Of a stretch of 6,042 bases of DNA, positions 1 through 6,042 are shown one piece after another. The stretch's first letter is position 1; each line of letters starts with the position of its first letter. The DNA comes from a bacterium (GTDB lineage: Bacteria > Patescibacteriota > Andersenbacteria > UBA10190), in the NCBI GenBank assembly GCA_002686445.1, contig NZCO01000037.1, positions 1 to 6,042 of the forward strand. Direction: 5' to 3'. The translations under genes were made by a program, and so were the position numbers. The notes below the pieces were generated by a model. That model was given only the letters and a program-made list of their open reading frames with translations, made no database searches and was not told where the DNA came from.

Positions 1-1
1 C

Positions 2-226
2 GGGGCCCGGCTCCTCTTCCAGGTCTGCTCTGACCGTTACCTCAAGGGAAGCCTGATGGTCACCACCAACCTGGAGTTCGCAAGGTGGATGGAGGTCTTC
101 GGCGACGAACGCCTCACAGGTGCCCTCCTGGACCGATTTACCCACCACTGTCACATCCTGGAGTTCAACGGTGACAGCTATCGCTTCAGGGAGAGCCTGA
201 GAGAAAAGGAGGCCTCCATACCCTGA
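2..226 (+). CDS. istB: IstB-type ATPase of an IS21-family element, C-terminal part (5' end beyond window)
   Basis: An open frame enters from the left edge and ends at TGA 224-226, giving 74 visible residues. They read as the C-terminal third of IstB, the AAA+ ATPase helper that works with the IstA transposase in IS21-family transposition. Recognisable family blocks are the sensor-like stretch LMVTTNLEF (visible residues 19-27), then WMEVFGDERLTGALLDR (29-45) with its conserved GALLDR arginine, then the THH-HILE-NG-SYR block before a short basic tail ending REKEASIP. Walker A and B lie outside the window, so activity cannot be judged, but no frameshift or stop breaks the visible part. The full protein is normally about 250 residues, with istA expected upstream to the left. 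The stop is followed within 60 bp by what looks like the element's right end, which supports an intact 3' side. Confidence 0.9.
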   Translation, partial: GARLLFQVCSDRYLKGSLMVTTNLEFARWMEVFGDERLTGALLDRFTHHCHILEFNGDSYRFRESLREKEASIP

Positions 227-233
227 GTTGGGT

Positions 234-283
234 GGGTGTCCTTTACACCATCACAGCGGGTGACTTTTGGGTTGACATTCACA
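234..283 (+). repeat. Two imperfect repeat units in the IS21 right terminus
   Basis: Unit 1 spans 234-255 and unit 2 spans 258-283. Both start GGGTG, have a C-rich/T-run block next (TCCTTT versus ACTTTT) and end in a similar tail (CCATCACA versus CATTCACA). Their starts are 24 bp apart. Multiple short terminal repeats that act as transposase-binding sites are known for IS21-family elements, and these fit that pattern. The function is inferred from position and family. Confidence 0.5.
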
Positions 284-299
284 CTCCTAATGATATTGC
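272..299 (+). promoter_or_regulatory. Possible outward promoter straddling the IS end
   Basis: A perfect TTGACA (-35 consensus) lies at 272-277, inside the IS terminus and pointing out toward the exporter gene. Sixteen bases later, in flanking host DNA, is TATTGC (294-299), which matches only three positions of TATAAT. IS21-family ends are known to supply outward -35 boxes that make hybrid promoters. Here the -10 half is poor, so this is a candidate only. Confidence 0.22.
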
Positions 300-356
300 C
301 CTGCTAAAAGTTTCTCATCAGATTGGGAATCTGACAATCAGCATCATAGAACTGTT

Positions 357-995
357 ATGGACATCATTTCTTGGTTCCAGATAGCAGTGATCTGTTTTCT
401 GGGCGCAATCGCACCAGGCCCGAGCCTCGCTTTAGTCATTGGCAACACGGTAACTGGAGGCAGGATCTACGGTGTCGCTACTAGTCTTGGACATGCGATC
501 GGCATCGGATGGTGGGCGTTCCTGACAGTGGTTGGAGTAGCAGAGGTAATTGTGGGCAAGTCGGGCATCTTGTTGGTTTTGCAGTCCTCTGGCGCGTGTC
601 TCCTTGCATATATTGGATTTCGTACAATCACTGCCAGAGATCGTCTGGTAGTCCAACAAATAGGCCCAGGACTACTAGGTTCCGAAACGTTGCTCAGAGG
701 AATTGGTCAAGGGTTTCTGATATCTCTCCTTAATCCAAAGGTTGCTATATTTTTTCTTGCAGTATTCAGCCATCTTGTACACCCAGACTCGAGTTGGGCG
801 GAAACGGTTTTCATAGGAATTATCGCAGCAGTAATTGACGCTTTTTGGTACGTCTCCGTAGCTATGATGCTAACGAGCGCTGGCCTAGTTGAGGTCTTCC
901 AAGACAGAGAAACTATTATCCGCCGTGTCAGCGGCATGATCCTTATTCTGGTCGCAATATATTTGGTCGGCGTAATGCCTCGAGGTTTACTGTAG
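357..995 (+). CDS. LysE/RhtB-family amino-acid exporter
   Basis: This 212-residue protein has the length and pattern of the LysE/RhtB (LysE, RhtB, LeuE, ArgO-like) superfamily of inner-membrane amino-acid exporters. It starts with a hydrophobic helix carrying the family hallmark APGPS (residues 19-23). Next come the conserved glycines and arginine of TGGRIYG (33-39) and GHAIGIG (45-51), then AYIGFR (84-89, matching the family L-Y-L-G-W-R block), a variable charged loop at about 92-113, and NPKVAIFF (126-133, the NPKxxxFF motif). Six membrane segments can be placed at roughly 5-27, 40-62, 68-90, 117-138, 145-170 and 188-209. The ATG at 357 gives a normal family N-terminus, but no good Shine-Dalgarno sequence precedes it. 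The substrate cannot be read from sequence; efflux of a neutral or basic amino acid is the family expectation. It faces the liv operon convergently and is preceded by an IS21 end, so its native promoter may have been lost or moved. Confidence 0.9.
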   Translation: MDIISWFQIAVICFLGAIAPGPSLALVIGNTVTGGRIYGVATSLGHAIGIGWWAFLTVVGVAEVIVGKSGILLVLQSSGACLLAYIGFRTITARDRLVVQQIGPGLLGSETLLRGIGQGFLISLLNPKVAIFFLAVFSHLVHPDSSWAETVFIGIIAAVIDAFWYVSVAMMLTSAGLVEVFQDRETIIRRVSGMILILVAIYLVGVMPRGLL

Positions 996-1068
996 AGTCA
1001 ATTGGCTGGTCCACCGTGTTCGTGTGCAAGAGTAAACGTAGGACTCGCTGAGGCTGGCCTATAAGTAG

Positions 1069-1102
1069 AAAAACCAAGCATTATTCAAATTCCTCTTGAA
1101 TA
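1069..1102 (-). terminator. Weak candidate terminator after livF
   Basis: In the 157-bp convergent gap, TATTCAA (1082-1088) pairs with TTGAATA (1096-1102) around a 7-base loop. On the minus strand a run of five T (1073-1069) follows eight bases after the stem. The stem is only AT-rich and short, and the T-run is not adjacent. The position, about 50 bp past the livF stop, is right for a terminator but the strength is not. Nothing better was seen in 996-1152 for either gene. Confidence 0.22.
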
Positions 1103-1152
1103 TATACTAGAGTCGTATTCCCTCAGGCAGGGTTGGTGGAACAGTTTCGACC

Positions 1153-1869
1153 TCATTGGTGCAGCCCTAGGAAATATTCACCAATATTCGGATTATTGAC
1201 AATACTCTTGGCGCTGCTGGTATGGACTACTTTGCCACCAGAAAATATGTACCCACGATCTGATCTGGCAAGCGATAGCCTTGCATTCTGCTCTACGAGA
1301 AGCACTGAGATTCCTTCAATGCGAAGTTTGTCGATATTTGCCAGAATCTGTTGTTGATATCTCGGTGAAAGTGCTGCCGTTGGTTCGTCCAACAGCAGGA
1401 AGGTAGGATCCGAAATAAGCGCTCGGGATATTGCAAGCATCTGTCTCTCACCACCAGAGAGAGAGGCAGCGAGGTCGTTCATCCGGGGCTCCAAATCAGG
1501 GAACATCCTGCATGCTCGTTCGATGCATGACATGAGTTTCTTTGCGGTCAACCGGATTCCACCCATCTGCAGGTTCTCGCGAACTGACAAAGAGGGGAAC
1601 ACATTGTCTACCTGTGGCACGTATGCGATTCCACGACTTACCAGCTTGTCGGTGCGCCATCCAGACACATCTGCGCCATTGTGCAAAACCATGCCATCGT
1701 GGTGCGCAGCTAGGCCGAAGAGTACCTTCAAGAATGTCGATTTACCGCATCCGTTGGGCCCGATGATAGTGACGAACTCACCTTCGTCAACATACAGGTC
1801 GACCCCGTTCAGGATCTGAACAGAACCGTAACCCCCTTCAAGGCCTCTTACTTCTAGAACTGTGCTCAT
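1153..1869 (-). CDS. livF: Branched-chain amino acid ABC transporter ATP-binding protein LivF
   Basis: This 238-residue ABC ATPase is the usual LivF length (about 235). Walker A is GPNGCGKST (residues 37-45), the Q-loop glutamine is in AYVPQ (Q86), the ABC signature is LSGGERQ (137-143), and Walker B is FLLLDE (157-162). The switch region reads LLVEQN (190-195), with glutamine where most ABC proteins have histidine; this is typical of LivF and helps separate it from LivG. The opening LEVRGLEGGYGSVQILNGV and the ADRGY-like SDRGYIFSGGKVV near the C-terminus are also LivF-like. The D-loop (AALSP) departs from the common LivF S-x-GLAP form, a minor variation. It is a cytoplasmic subunit that should pair with LivG to power import. 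Its ATG overlaps the livG TAA by one base (TAATG), implying translational coupling. It is the last gene of the operon. Confidence 0.96.
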   Translation of the reverse strand: MSTVLEVRGLEGGYGSVQILNGVDLYVDEGEFVTIIGPNGCGKSTFLKVLFGLAAHHDGMVLHNGADVSGWRTDKLVSRGIAYVPQVDNVFPSLSVRENLQMGGIRLTAKKLMSCIERACRMFPDLEPRMNDLAASLSGGERQMLAISRALISDPTFLLLDEPTAALSPRYQQQILANIDKLRIEGISVLLVEQNARLSLARSDRGYIFSGGKVVHTSSAKSIVNNPNIGEYFLGLHQ

Positions 1870-2648
1870 TATTGCATTTGTCCCTGGTTGCCTAGGTAAG
1901 CTTCAATGACATCTCGGCTCTGCTTGATTTCGTTGGGCGTGCCTTCCATCAAGATTCGTCCTGCGTCCATCACGATAATCCGGTCAACATCGCGACGGAG
2001 AATGAAATCCATGTTGTGTTCAATAACCAACATGCCTATGCCTTTGTCTGATGTCAACGCACGCAGGCTCTGGAAAATTCTCTCTGCGAGTGGCCCAGCA
2101 ACACCAGCAACTGGTTCGTCAAGCAACAGGAAACGGGGAGAACTCATGAGGGCACGACCAATGTCTACGAGCTTACTCTGTCCACCTGACAGCTCACTTG
2201 CAAGATTGTGCGATATATGTGTTACCTCAAGTAAATCCAGCACGGAGTAAGCATCGATCACTCGCTGTTTTTCCGCCTTCCGTGAACCAGGACGGAGTAA
2301 TGCTAACAGAGGGTTAGGGGAGAACTGCTGGCGGGGTGGCACCAGAAGGTTCTCAACCACGGTCATCTCTCGCCATAGCCAAGTGTGCTGAAATGTTCTT
2401 GTCAGTCCCAAGCTCTGTATCTGATCCGGCCGCATGCCAGTAGCATCCTGGCCAAGCACCTCGATCCTCCCAGAAGTGATTGCCAACATTCCGGAGATGC
2501 AGTTGAACGTCGTGGTTTTCCCGCACCCGTTGGGTCCGATCAGTCCAACAAACTCGCCTTCCTCAATCTGAAACGAAATACCGTCGACCGCTCTAAGCCC
2601 CCCAAAATCCTTGGTTAAATCTGATATCTGAAGTGCGGGTAATATCAT
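1869..2648 (-). CDS. livG: Branched-chain amino acid ABC transporter ATP-binding protein LivG
   Basis: This 259-residue ABC ATPase matches LivG length (about 255). The N-terminus LQISDLTKDFGGLRAVDGISF (residues 6-26) is the LivG pattern. Walker A is GPNGCGKTT (38-46), the Q-loop lies in LTRTFQH (82-88, Q87), and the ABC signature is LSGGQSK (153-159), followed by FLLLDE Walker B (173-178) and the H-loop histidine in VIEHNMDF (H211). The 20-30-residue stretch between Q-loop and signature (about 104-126, with PNPLLALLRPGSRKAEK) is the longer insert typical of LivG relative to LivF. The C-terminal VMDAGRILMEGTPNEI is also a LivG trait. It starts just 2 bp after the permease stop and ends in a one-base overlap with livF, so it is surely co-transcribed with both. 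A purine-rich AAGAAGAGAG at 2670-2661 on the coding strand, inside the permease 3' end, is a plausible though slightly distant ribosome-binding region. Confidence 0.96.
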   Translation of the reverse strand: MILPALQISDLTKDFGGLRAVDGISFQIEEGEFVGLIGPNGCGKTTTFNCISGMLAITSGRIEVLGQDATGMRPDQIQSLGLTRTFQHTWLWREMTVVENLLVPPRQQFSPNPLLALLRPGSRKAEKQRVIDAYSVLDLLEVTHISHNLASELSGGQSKLVDIGRALMSSPRFLLLDEPVAGVAGPLAERIFQSLRALTSDKGIGMLVIEHNMDFILRRDVDRIIVMDAGRILMEGTPNEIKQSRDVIEAYLGNQGQMQ

Positions 2649-2650
2649 AA

Positions 2651-5581
2651 TTAATTCGCGCTCTCTTCTTCAGCTAGGTCTGTGGTAAGAGTGGCTGGGC
2701 GTTTTGGTCTGCCGGGGACCTCAGGTAGTAAACCCTTGGACGACGTAAGCAATGCGACGACAATGACAATTCCGATCAGAGCCAACTTGAGATGGCTTAA
2801 GGAGAGGACAATATCTTCCTTCGGGAAAATCTCGGAAATAGATCTGCCCGACCAGATAAGTCCTCCAGCGTCTACCAGCAACCACGAGAATGTGCTGTCC
2901 AAGTACGAGGTTACATTGTGAAAGACCAGGTCTGTACTACCTCTTGAGACGACCATCACGTTGAACAGGAACTCAACGATAACGATCAGGAATGCGCCGA
3001 TAATCATGCCTCGGTTGTTGCCGCGTCCCCCGACTATGAAGGCAGCCCAGATGAGGAATGTCGAGCGAACTGGATTCATGAAATCTGGCCATACGCTCGT
3101 GTTCAGCCAAGCCCAAAGAGCACCGGCCAGCGCAGCCACCCCAGCACCCAAGGCAAGGCTGGCCGCCTTGTGGGTCAGGATATTATGGCCATGATGCTGA
3201 CTGACGACCTCATCTTCCCTGATTGAACGGAGAATCCGACCCCAAGGAGACGCAAGGAGAGTATCGAGTAGGAACCATATCGCGAGGACAGCGATAATAG
3301 CTAGCGCAGCGAGAAGCACGATATATGGCGCTGGGCTATCCAGGCCAAGCATATTTCCAGCCATCCCAGATGGTCCCTCTCCCCACCAACTTTCGAGGGG
3401 ACGCGGATATTGAGATATACCGATCGCTGAGGTGACTGTTCCGGCGCGGAGCAAAGGTTCGGCCTGAAGAGAAATCCTGAGCATTTCGCCGAGCGCAATC
3501 GTCACGATGGCGAAGTAATCCATTCGCAGTCTAGCAGTTGGGTACGCAAGCATCCAGCCTGTCCCAGCACATAGAAGGACAGCAACGATTGTGGCCATCC
3601 ACGGAGACCAGCCATAGCCGTTCGTCGAGATTGGCGCGGAGAGTAGCCCCACAATAACTGCTCCTATACCAACAAAGAATATCACGCCAAAATTGGTCAT
3701 CCCTGTCAAGCCTGTGTGTAGGTTGAGGGAGAAAGCAGCCAAACCGAAAATACCCACCAAGGTGATGATACGAGCGACCTGCAGGGTCTTCGTAAGGCTG
3801 TTAACACTGGGAAGGAGCCAGATTATGCCGATCAGCACCAGAAAAAGAATCGTGAACGTTATCCATGATCCTCGCTCGGTTTCCCGGTCGATCCGTATCC
3901 AATTGCTTGGTCGAATACGCACTCCTGAGCTAAGAGCAGAAATCGAGGTACCAGCCGATTTTAGCCCTGCAAATAGTCGGGCCAAGTAGCTGTTTGGCAG
4001 TGACCAGGCGATTACAATAGCCCTTGTTACTGACTGGATTGTTTCATCTTTCCGTTCGTTAACACGATCGACGTAAATGATCCCAGGCGCCATCACTCTT
4101 GATAGGCTACGCAGTGGTTTCAGGATATTCCTCATAGGTGAATGGTCACCGCTCTGTTGTGCCAGCCGCCGATTTCTGATCCGCTCGATATTCCAATGCT
4201 GAACAGCAGAGCCAATTCCTCTCGGTGCTAACAGCAGTAATCCGATCAGGAATACGAAGGGCATTACTTCGGCGAAACCGCTAGCTGTGGGCCGGTCCAG
4301 CGCGTTTCCAGCGCCGATCAAGACTGGCTCTGAGGCAGCTCGTAGCAGGCCTACGATGATCGCCCCAATAATCACACCCGGCATGGATCCAATCGTGCCG
4401 AGAACAATGACTGCAAACGCTGGCAATAACAGGGAGAGACCCAGTTCGGGGTTGATTGGCAGGATTGCTGCAAGCAGCGCGCCACCAAATCCAGCGATTC
4501 CGGCCGATAGAAACGCGCTGCTCCCATGGACAAGTTCGACATGGATTCCGCTGGATGCTGCTAGATCAGGATTATCAGCCACGGCACGCATCTGTCGGCC
4601 GAGGCGGGTGCGCTGCAATAGAATCAACAATAAGGCGACTGCGCCGAATATCCCTACGATAAGCGCAACCTTGGAGTAGGCGAAACCGTACGGGTTAACG
4701 CTCTCAGCTAACCTAATCAAAGGGACGTTAACATTATCGCCAAGATGGAGTTGCAATCGCTCGGTCGGTATCTCAAACGTCGATGTGGCGAGCCTCCAGT
4801 CGCGATCAGGTATGAATCTGAATGTGCTAGCACTAAACCGCATAAACAGCAGGGCTCGGAGTACCATGGAAACTCCGAGCGAAGCGATCATCATCACCTG
4901 TGGAGTTCCCATTCTATTGCGAAGTCTTCTGAAAACCACTCTGTCGATAATCAGACCAACAATGCCAGTTATGACAAAGGCACTGATTCCTGCCCAAATC
5001 ATCAACTCCCAATTTAGGATCCCGTCCTTAGGGGCATTTGATATCGGGAAAAACCTGTCCGACCACATCAACGTGAGCGCGACGTAGGACCCAAAGATCA
5101 TCATCTCGGCCTGGGCAAAATTGGCGAAGCGTTGAACTTTGTATGTGAGCGTCAGGCCTACTGCTATGCTGAGATAAACGGCAGCCCAGTAGAGACCACT
5201 CAAGGCTATTGAGGACAGATTGAAGTTCATTGTGGCTGATCTGCCTAGCCCGGTCAGCACCAGCTCAAGAACGGCAAATCCAATAAAAGCCACAAGAATC
5301 GGGGCAAAGATGATTACTACGGTCTTCCATTCGGACTTTGCCTGGTTAAGCATTACGCCAACCAGAGCCAGGCCACCGGCCATCATCTCAACTGATAATG
5401 CCAGCCACTTTATCTGGCCCGCTAATAAGCCCGACCATACAATGATGCCAGCGCTATGAATCAACCCGAGATACGCGTCTAATAGGAGAAATACACCCAA
5501 TAGCAGTTGCCGTAGCCATGATGGGCTGAGCATCCAGCGTTGCCGTATCTCGTTCAAAGGCAATCTTGTCCGTTCAACCAC
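2651..5581 (-). CDS. livHM: Fused LivH-LivM branched-chain amino acid ABC permease
   Basis: This single 976-residue open frame contains both membrane subunits of a LIV-type importer. Residues 1-117 form an extra N-terminal region with three to four hydrophobic segments (about 24-41, 44-62, 62-79, 87-110). Residues 118-455 are LivH-like: they start at MNFNLSSIALSGLYW, then GLTLTYKVQRFANFAQ (142-157), RRLRNRMGTPQ (218-228), the cytoplasmic RTRLGRQMRAVADNP (324-338, the EAA-like loop contacting an ATPase) and GTIGSMPG (395-402). Residues 456-572 are a polar, arginine-rich linker. Residues 573-950 are LivM-like: TGLTGMTNFGVIFFVGIGA (623-641), RLRMDYFAIVTIALGE (684-699), SPWGRILRSIREDEV (778-792, the second EAA-like loop), GGRGNNRG (851-858), and the C-terminal KGLLPEVPG (949-957). 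Separate LivH and LivM are about 300 and 320-420 residues, so roughly 250 residues are additional. The start is GTG at 5581-5579, with an in-frame stop at 5602-5600 upstream. The alternatives M17 and M118 lack clear support. No frameshift or stop is visible at the junction. Confidence 0.93.
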   Translation of the reverse strand: MVERTRLPLNEIRQRWMLSPSWLRQLLLGVFLLLDAYLGLIHSAGIIVWSGLLAGQIKWLALSVEMMAGGLALVGVMLNQAKSEWKTVVIIFAPILVAFIGFAVLELVLTGLGRSATMNFNLSSIALSGLYWAAVYLSIAVGLTLTYKVQRFANFAQAEMMIFGSYVALTLMWSDRFFPISNAPKDGILNWELMIWAGISAFVITGIVGLIIDRVVFRRLRNRMGTPQVMMIASLGVSMVLRALLFMRFSASTFRFIPDRDWRLATSTFEIPTERLQLHLGDNVNVPLIRLAESVNPYGFAYSKVALIVGIFGAVALLLILLQRTRLGRQMRAVADNPDLAASSGIHVELVHGSSAFLSAGIAGFGGALLAAILPINPELGLSLLLPAFAVIVLGTIGSMPGVIIGAIIVGLLRAASEPVLIGAGNALDRPTASGFAEVMPFVFLIGLLLLAPRGIGSAVQHWNIERIRNRRLAQQSGDHSPMRNILKPLRSLSRVMAPGIIYVDRVNERKDETIQSVTRAIVIAWSLPNSYLARLFAGLKSAGTSISALSSGVRIRPSNWIRIDRETERGSWITFTILFLVLIGIIWLLPSVNSLTKTLQVARIITLVGIFGLAAFSLNLHTGLTGMTNFGVIFFVGIGAVIVGLLSAPISTNGYGWSPWMATIVAVLLCAGTGWMLAYPTARLRMDYFAIVTIALGEMLRISLQAEPLLRAGTVTSAIGISQYPRPLESWWGEGPSGMAGNMLGLDSPAPYIVLLAALAIIAVLAIWFLLDTLLASPWGRILRSIREDEVVSQHHGHNILTHKAASLALGAGVAALAGALWAWLNTSVWPDFMNPVRSTFLIWAAFIVGGRGNNRGMIIGAFLIVIVEFLFNVMVVSRGSTDLVFHNVTSYLDSTFSWLLVDAGGLIWSGRSISEIFPKEDIVLSLSHLKLALIGIVIVVALLTSSKGLLPEVPGRPKRPATLTTDLAEEESAN

Positions 5582-5589
5582 AGCTCTCC
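5579..5589 (-). promoter_or_regulatory. Ribosome-binding site and GTG start of livHM
   Basis: On the coding strand CGGAGAGCT directly precedes the GTG. The GGAG core (5589-5586) lies only four bases from the start codon, a rather short spacing. An in-frame TAA at 5602-5600 and the absence of other start codons between make this GTG the only upstream start possible. The next in-frame candidate is the ATG for residue 17. Confidence 0.5.
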
Positions 5590-5620
5590 GCTTTATGGGT
5601 TACGTACTTGTATTGATGGT

Positions 5621-5666
5621 CAAATAAATGGCCTGCAGTCGGCGCTTGGGCCGCTGCAGGCCATTT
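5621..5666 (-). terminator. Strong hairpin between binding-protein gene and livHM
   Basis: AAATGGCCTGCAG (5626-5638) and CTGCAGGCCATTT (5654-5666) are a perfect 13-bp inverted repeat. Inside the 15-base loop, CGGC (5640-5643) can pair with GCCG (5650-5653), lengthening the stem past one bulged T. On the minus strand the stem runs into the T-rich ATTTATTTG (5629-5621). It begins 31 bp after the binding-protein stop, so on that strand it resembles an intrinsic (perhaps partial) terminator or a 3'-end-stabilising structure. On the plus strand only TTT then CCC follows, so it is poorer in that direction. Confidence 0.7.
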
Positions 5667-5697
5667 CCCTAAGCAAACCTTTCAATGCCGAGAGCCG

Positions 5698-6042
5698 TTA
5701 TTTGCTGGCTAGCCCACCGTCGGAGGTCCAGATCCTCGGACAAGAGAAGTCTGTGCCGTTGAACTGACACACCTCATACCCGGTACCGAGAACGTCACCA
5801 TTTCCATCAAACGTGTGCGTGCCGCTGGCTCCAACGTAATTGACGCCAGTACTCTGCAGAGCCGCTATGATGTTTCCGGCAGTGTTGGAAACAATGGCTG
5901 TCGCTGCAATCTTGATCGCGTCGTAAGTCTCGCCAGTGTATATTGCTCCATCAGAACCGCCGGCAGCAGCATAGGCGTTTTCGAAGCTTGTCTTCACGCT
6001 GGATGCTTCTCCGGGGCGAGGCCTAGTTGCTATTAGACCGTC
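5698..6042 (-). CDS. Branched-chain amino acid ABC transporter substrate-binding protein, C-terminal part (5' end beyond window)
   Basis: The frame ends in TAA at 5700-5698 and stays open to the right edge, so 114 C-terminal residues are visible. They match the end of type I periplasmic-binding proteins of the LivJ/LivK class (Peripla_BP_6). The LIATRPRPGE region (visible residues 3-12) and FENAY (20-24) precede ETYDAIKIAATAI (38-50), the family Y-D-A-xx-L-A-A helix. Then comes YVGASGTHTFDGNGDVLGTGY (69-89), the diagnostic GASG-xx-FD-xx-GD block. Two cysteines (92 and 101) sit in the tail. The signal peptide and ligand-contacting residues of the first lobe are not visible, so the ligand is open: a branched-chain amino acid, or another amino acid, amide or urea. 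It is upstream of and codirectional with livHM-livG-livF, separated by 116 bp with a strong hairpin. An internal GTG at 5997 is not the real start, since homology continues upstream of it. Confidence 0.93.
   Translation of the reverse strand, partial: DGLIATRPRPGEASSVKTSFENAYAAAGGSDGAIYTGETYDAIKIAATAIVSNTAGNIIAALQSTGVNYVGASGTHTFDGNGDVLGTGYEVCQFNGTDFSCPRIWTSDGGLASK

Larger units (their letters stand above)
1..283 (+). mobile_element. Right-hand portion of an IS21-family insertion sequence
   Basis: This stretch comprises the istB 3' end plus about 57 bp of non-coding terminus. The proposed outer boundary is the ...TTCACA ending at 283. Read inward on the other strand, it begins TGTGAATGTCAACCC, which has the TG...CA style of IS21-family termini. 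The boundary is inferred: the left end, the matching inverted repeat and the target duplication are all outside the window. The exporter gene begins 73 bp further on, so the insertion sits directly in its upstream region. Base composition inside the IS is visibly richer in G and C than in the exporter gene beyond 284, as expected for an acquired element. Confidence 0.75.

Noticed and set aside
996..1152. Possible small gene or RNA in the convergent gap
   Set aside because: No start codon with a ribosome-binding site and coding-like frame, no tRNA-like cloverleaf, and only a weak AT-rich hairpin.
1276..1302. LivF has Gln in place of the switch histidine (LLVEQN)
   Set aside because: This substitution is the norm for LivF proteins, so it is not a sign of an inactive ATPase.
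1133..1357. Plus-strand open frame starting in the convergent gap and crossing the livF 3' end
   Set aside because: Most of it is antisense to livF, it has no recognisable protein pattern and no ribosome-binding site was seen.
4287..4679. 130-codon plus-strand open frame inside the permease gene
   Set aside because: Its residues (many Arg, Pro and Ser, no family pattern) look like an antisense shadow of livHM, which has clear homology across the same bases. Other plus-strand frames over the liv genes were dismissed for the same reason.
5600..5623. TTGACC on the minus strand (5623-5618) as a -35 box for livHM
   Set aside because: No acceptable -10 hexamer lies 16-18 bp downstream; the nearest AT-rich hexamer, CATAAA, is 20 bp away.
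5815..6036. Plus-strand open frame at the right edge
   Set aside because: It is antisense to the binding-protein gene, whose GASG...FDGNGD block is diagnostic.

Overview
The window comes from a bacterial chromosome or metagenomic contig of intermediate GC content. It carries the right-hand end of an IS21-family insertion sequence, a LysE/RhtB-type amino-acid exporter, and most of a branched-chain amino acid (LIV/HAAT-type) ABC importer operon. Nothing fixes the taxon. The unusual LivH-LivM fusion and the style of the solute-binding protein would fit an uncultured environmental lineage such as Chloroflexota, but that is a weak guess.

Layout, left to right. Bases 2-226 (+) are the last 74 codons of an IstB transposition ATPase. 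They are followed by a short non-coding IS end with two related repeat units, finishing with ...CA at about 283. After a 73-bp gap, a complete LysE/RhtB exporter lies at 357-995 (+). A 157-bp convergent intergenic gap (996-1152) follows, holding only a weak AT-rich hairpin. The rest is on the minus strand, read from the right edge leftward: the 3' end of a periplasmic-binding-protein type I gene (5698 to the edge); a 116-bp spacer with a strong 13-bp inverted repeat; a 976-aa LivH-LivM fusion permease (2651-5581, GTG start); livG (1869-2648, 2 bp after the permease stop); and livF (1153-1869, sharing one base with livG in a TAATG overlap).

How the genes work together. The binding protein captures an amino acid or similar small ligand outside the cytoplasmic membrane. 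The single fused permease supplies both membrane domains, and LivG and LivF are the two different ATPases. The hairpin after the binding-protein gene would let that gene be expressed above the membrane and ATPase genes. The neighbouring exporter is on the opposite strand, so it is not in this operon. Its upstream region has been replaced by the IS end, which may now influence its transcription.

No RNA gene, CRISPR array, defence system or clearly new multi-gene system was found. The most unusual item is the architecture of the fused permease: an extra N-terminal membrane region, a long soluble linker, and an insertion near the C-terminus.
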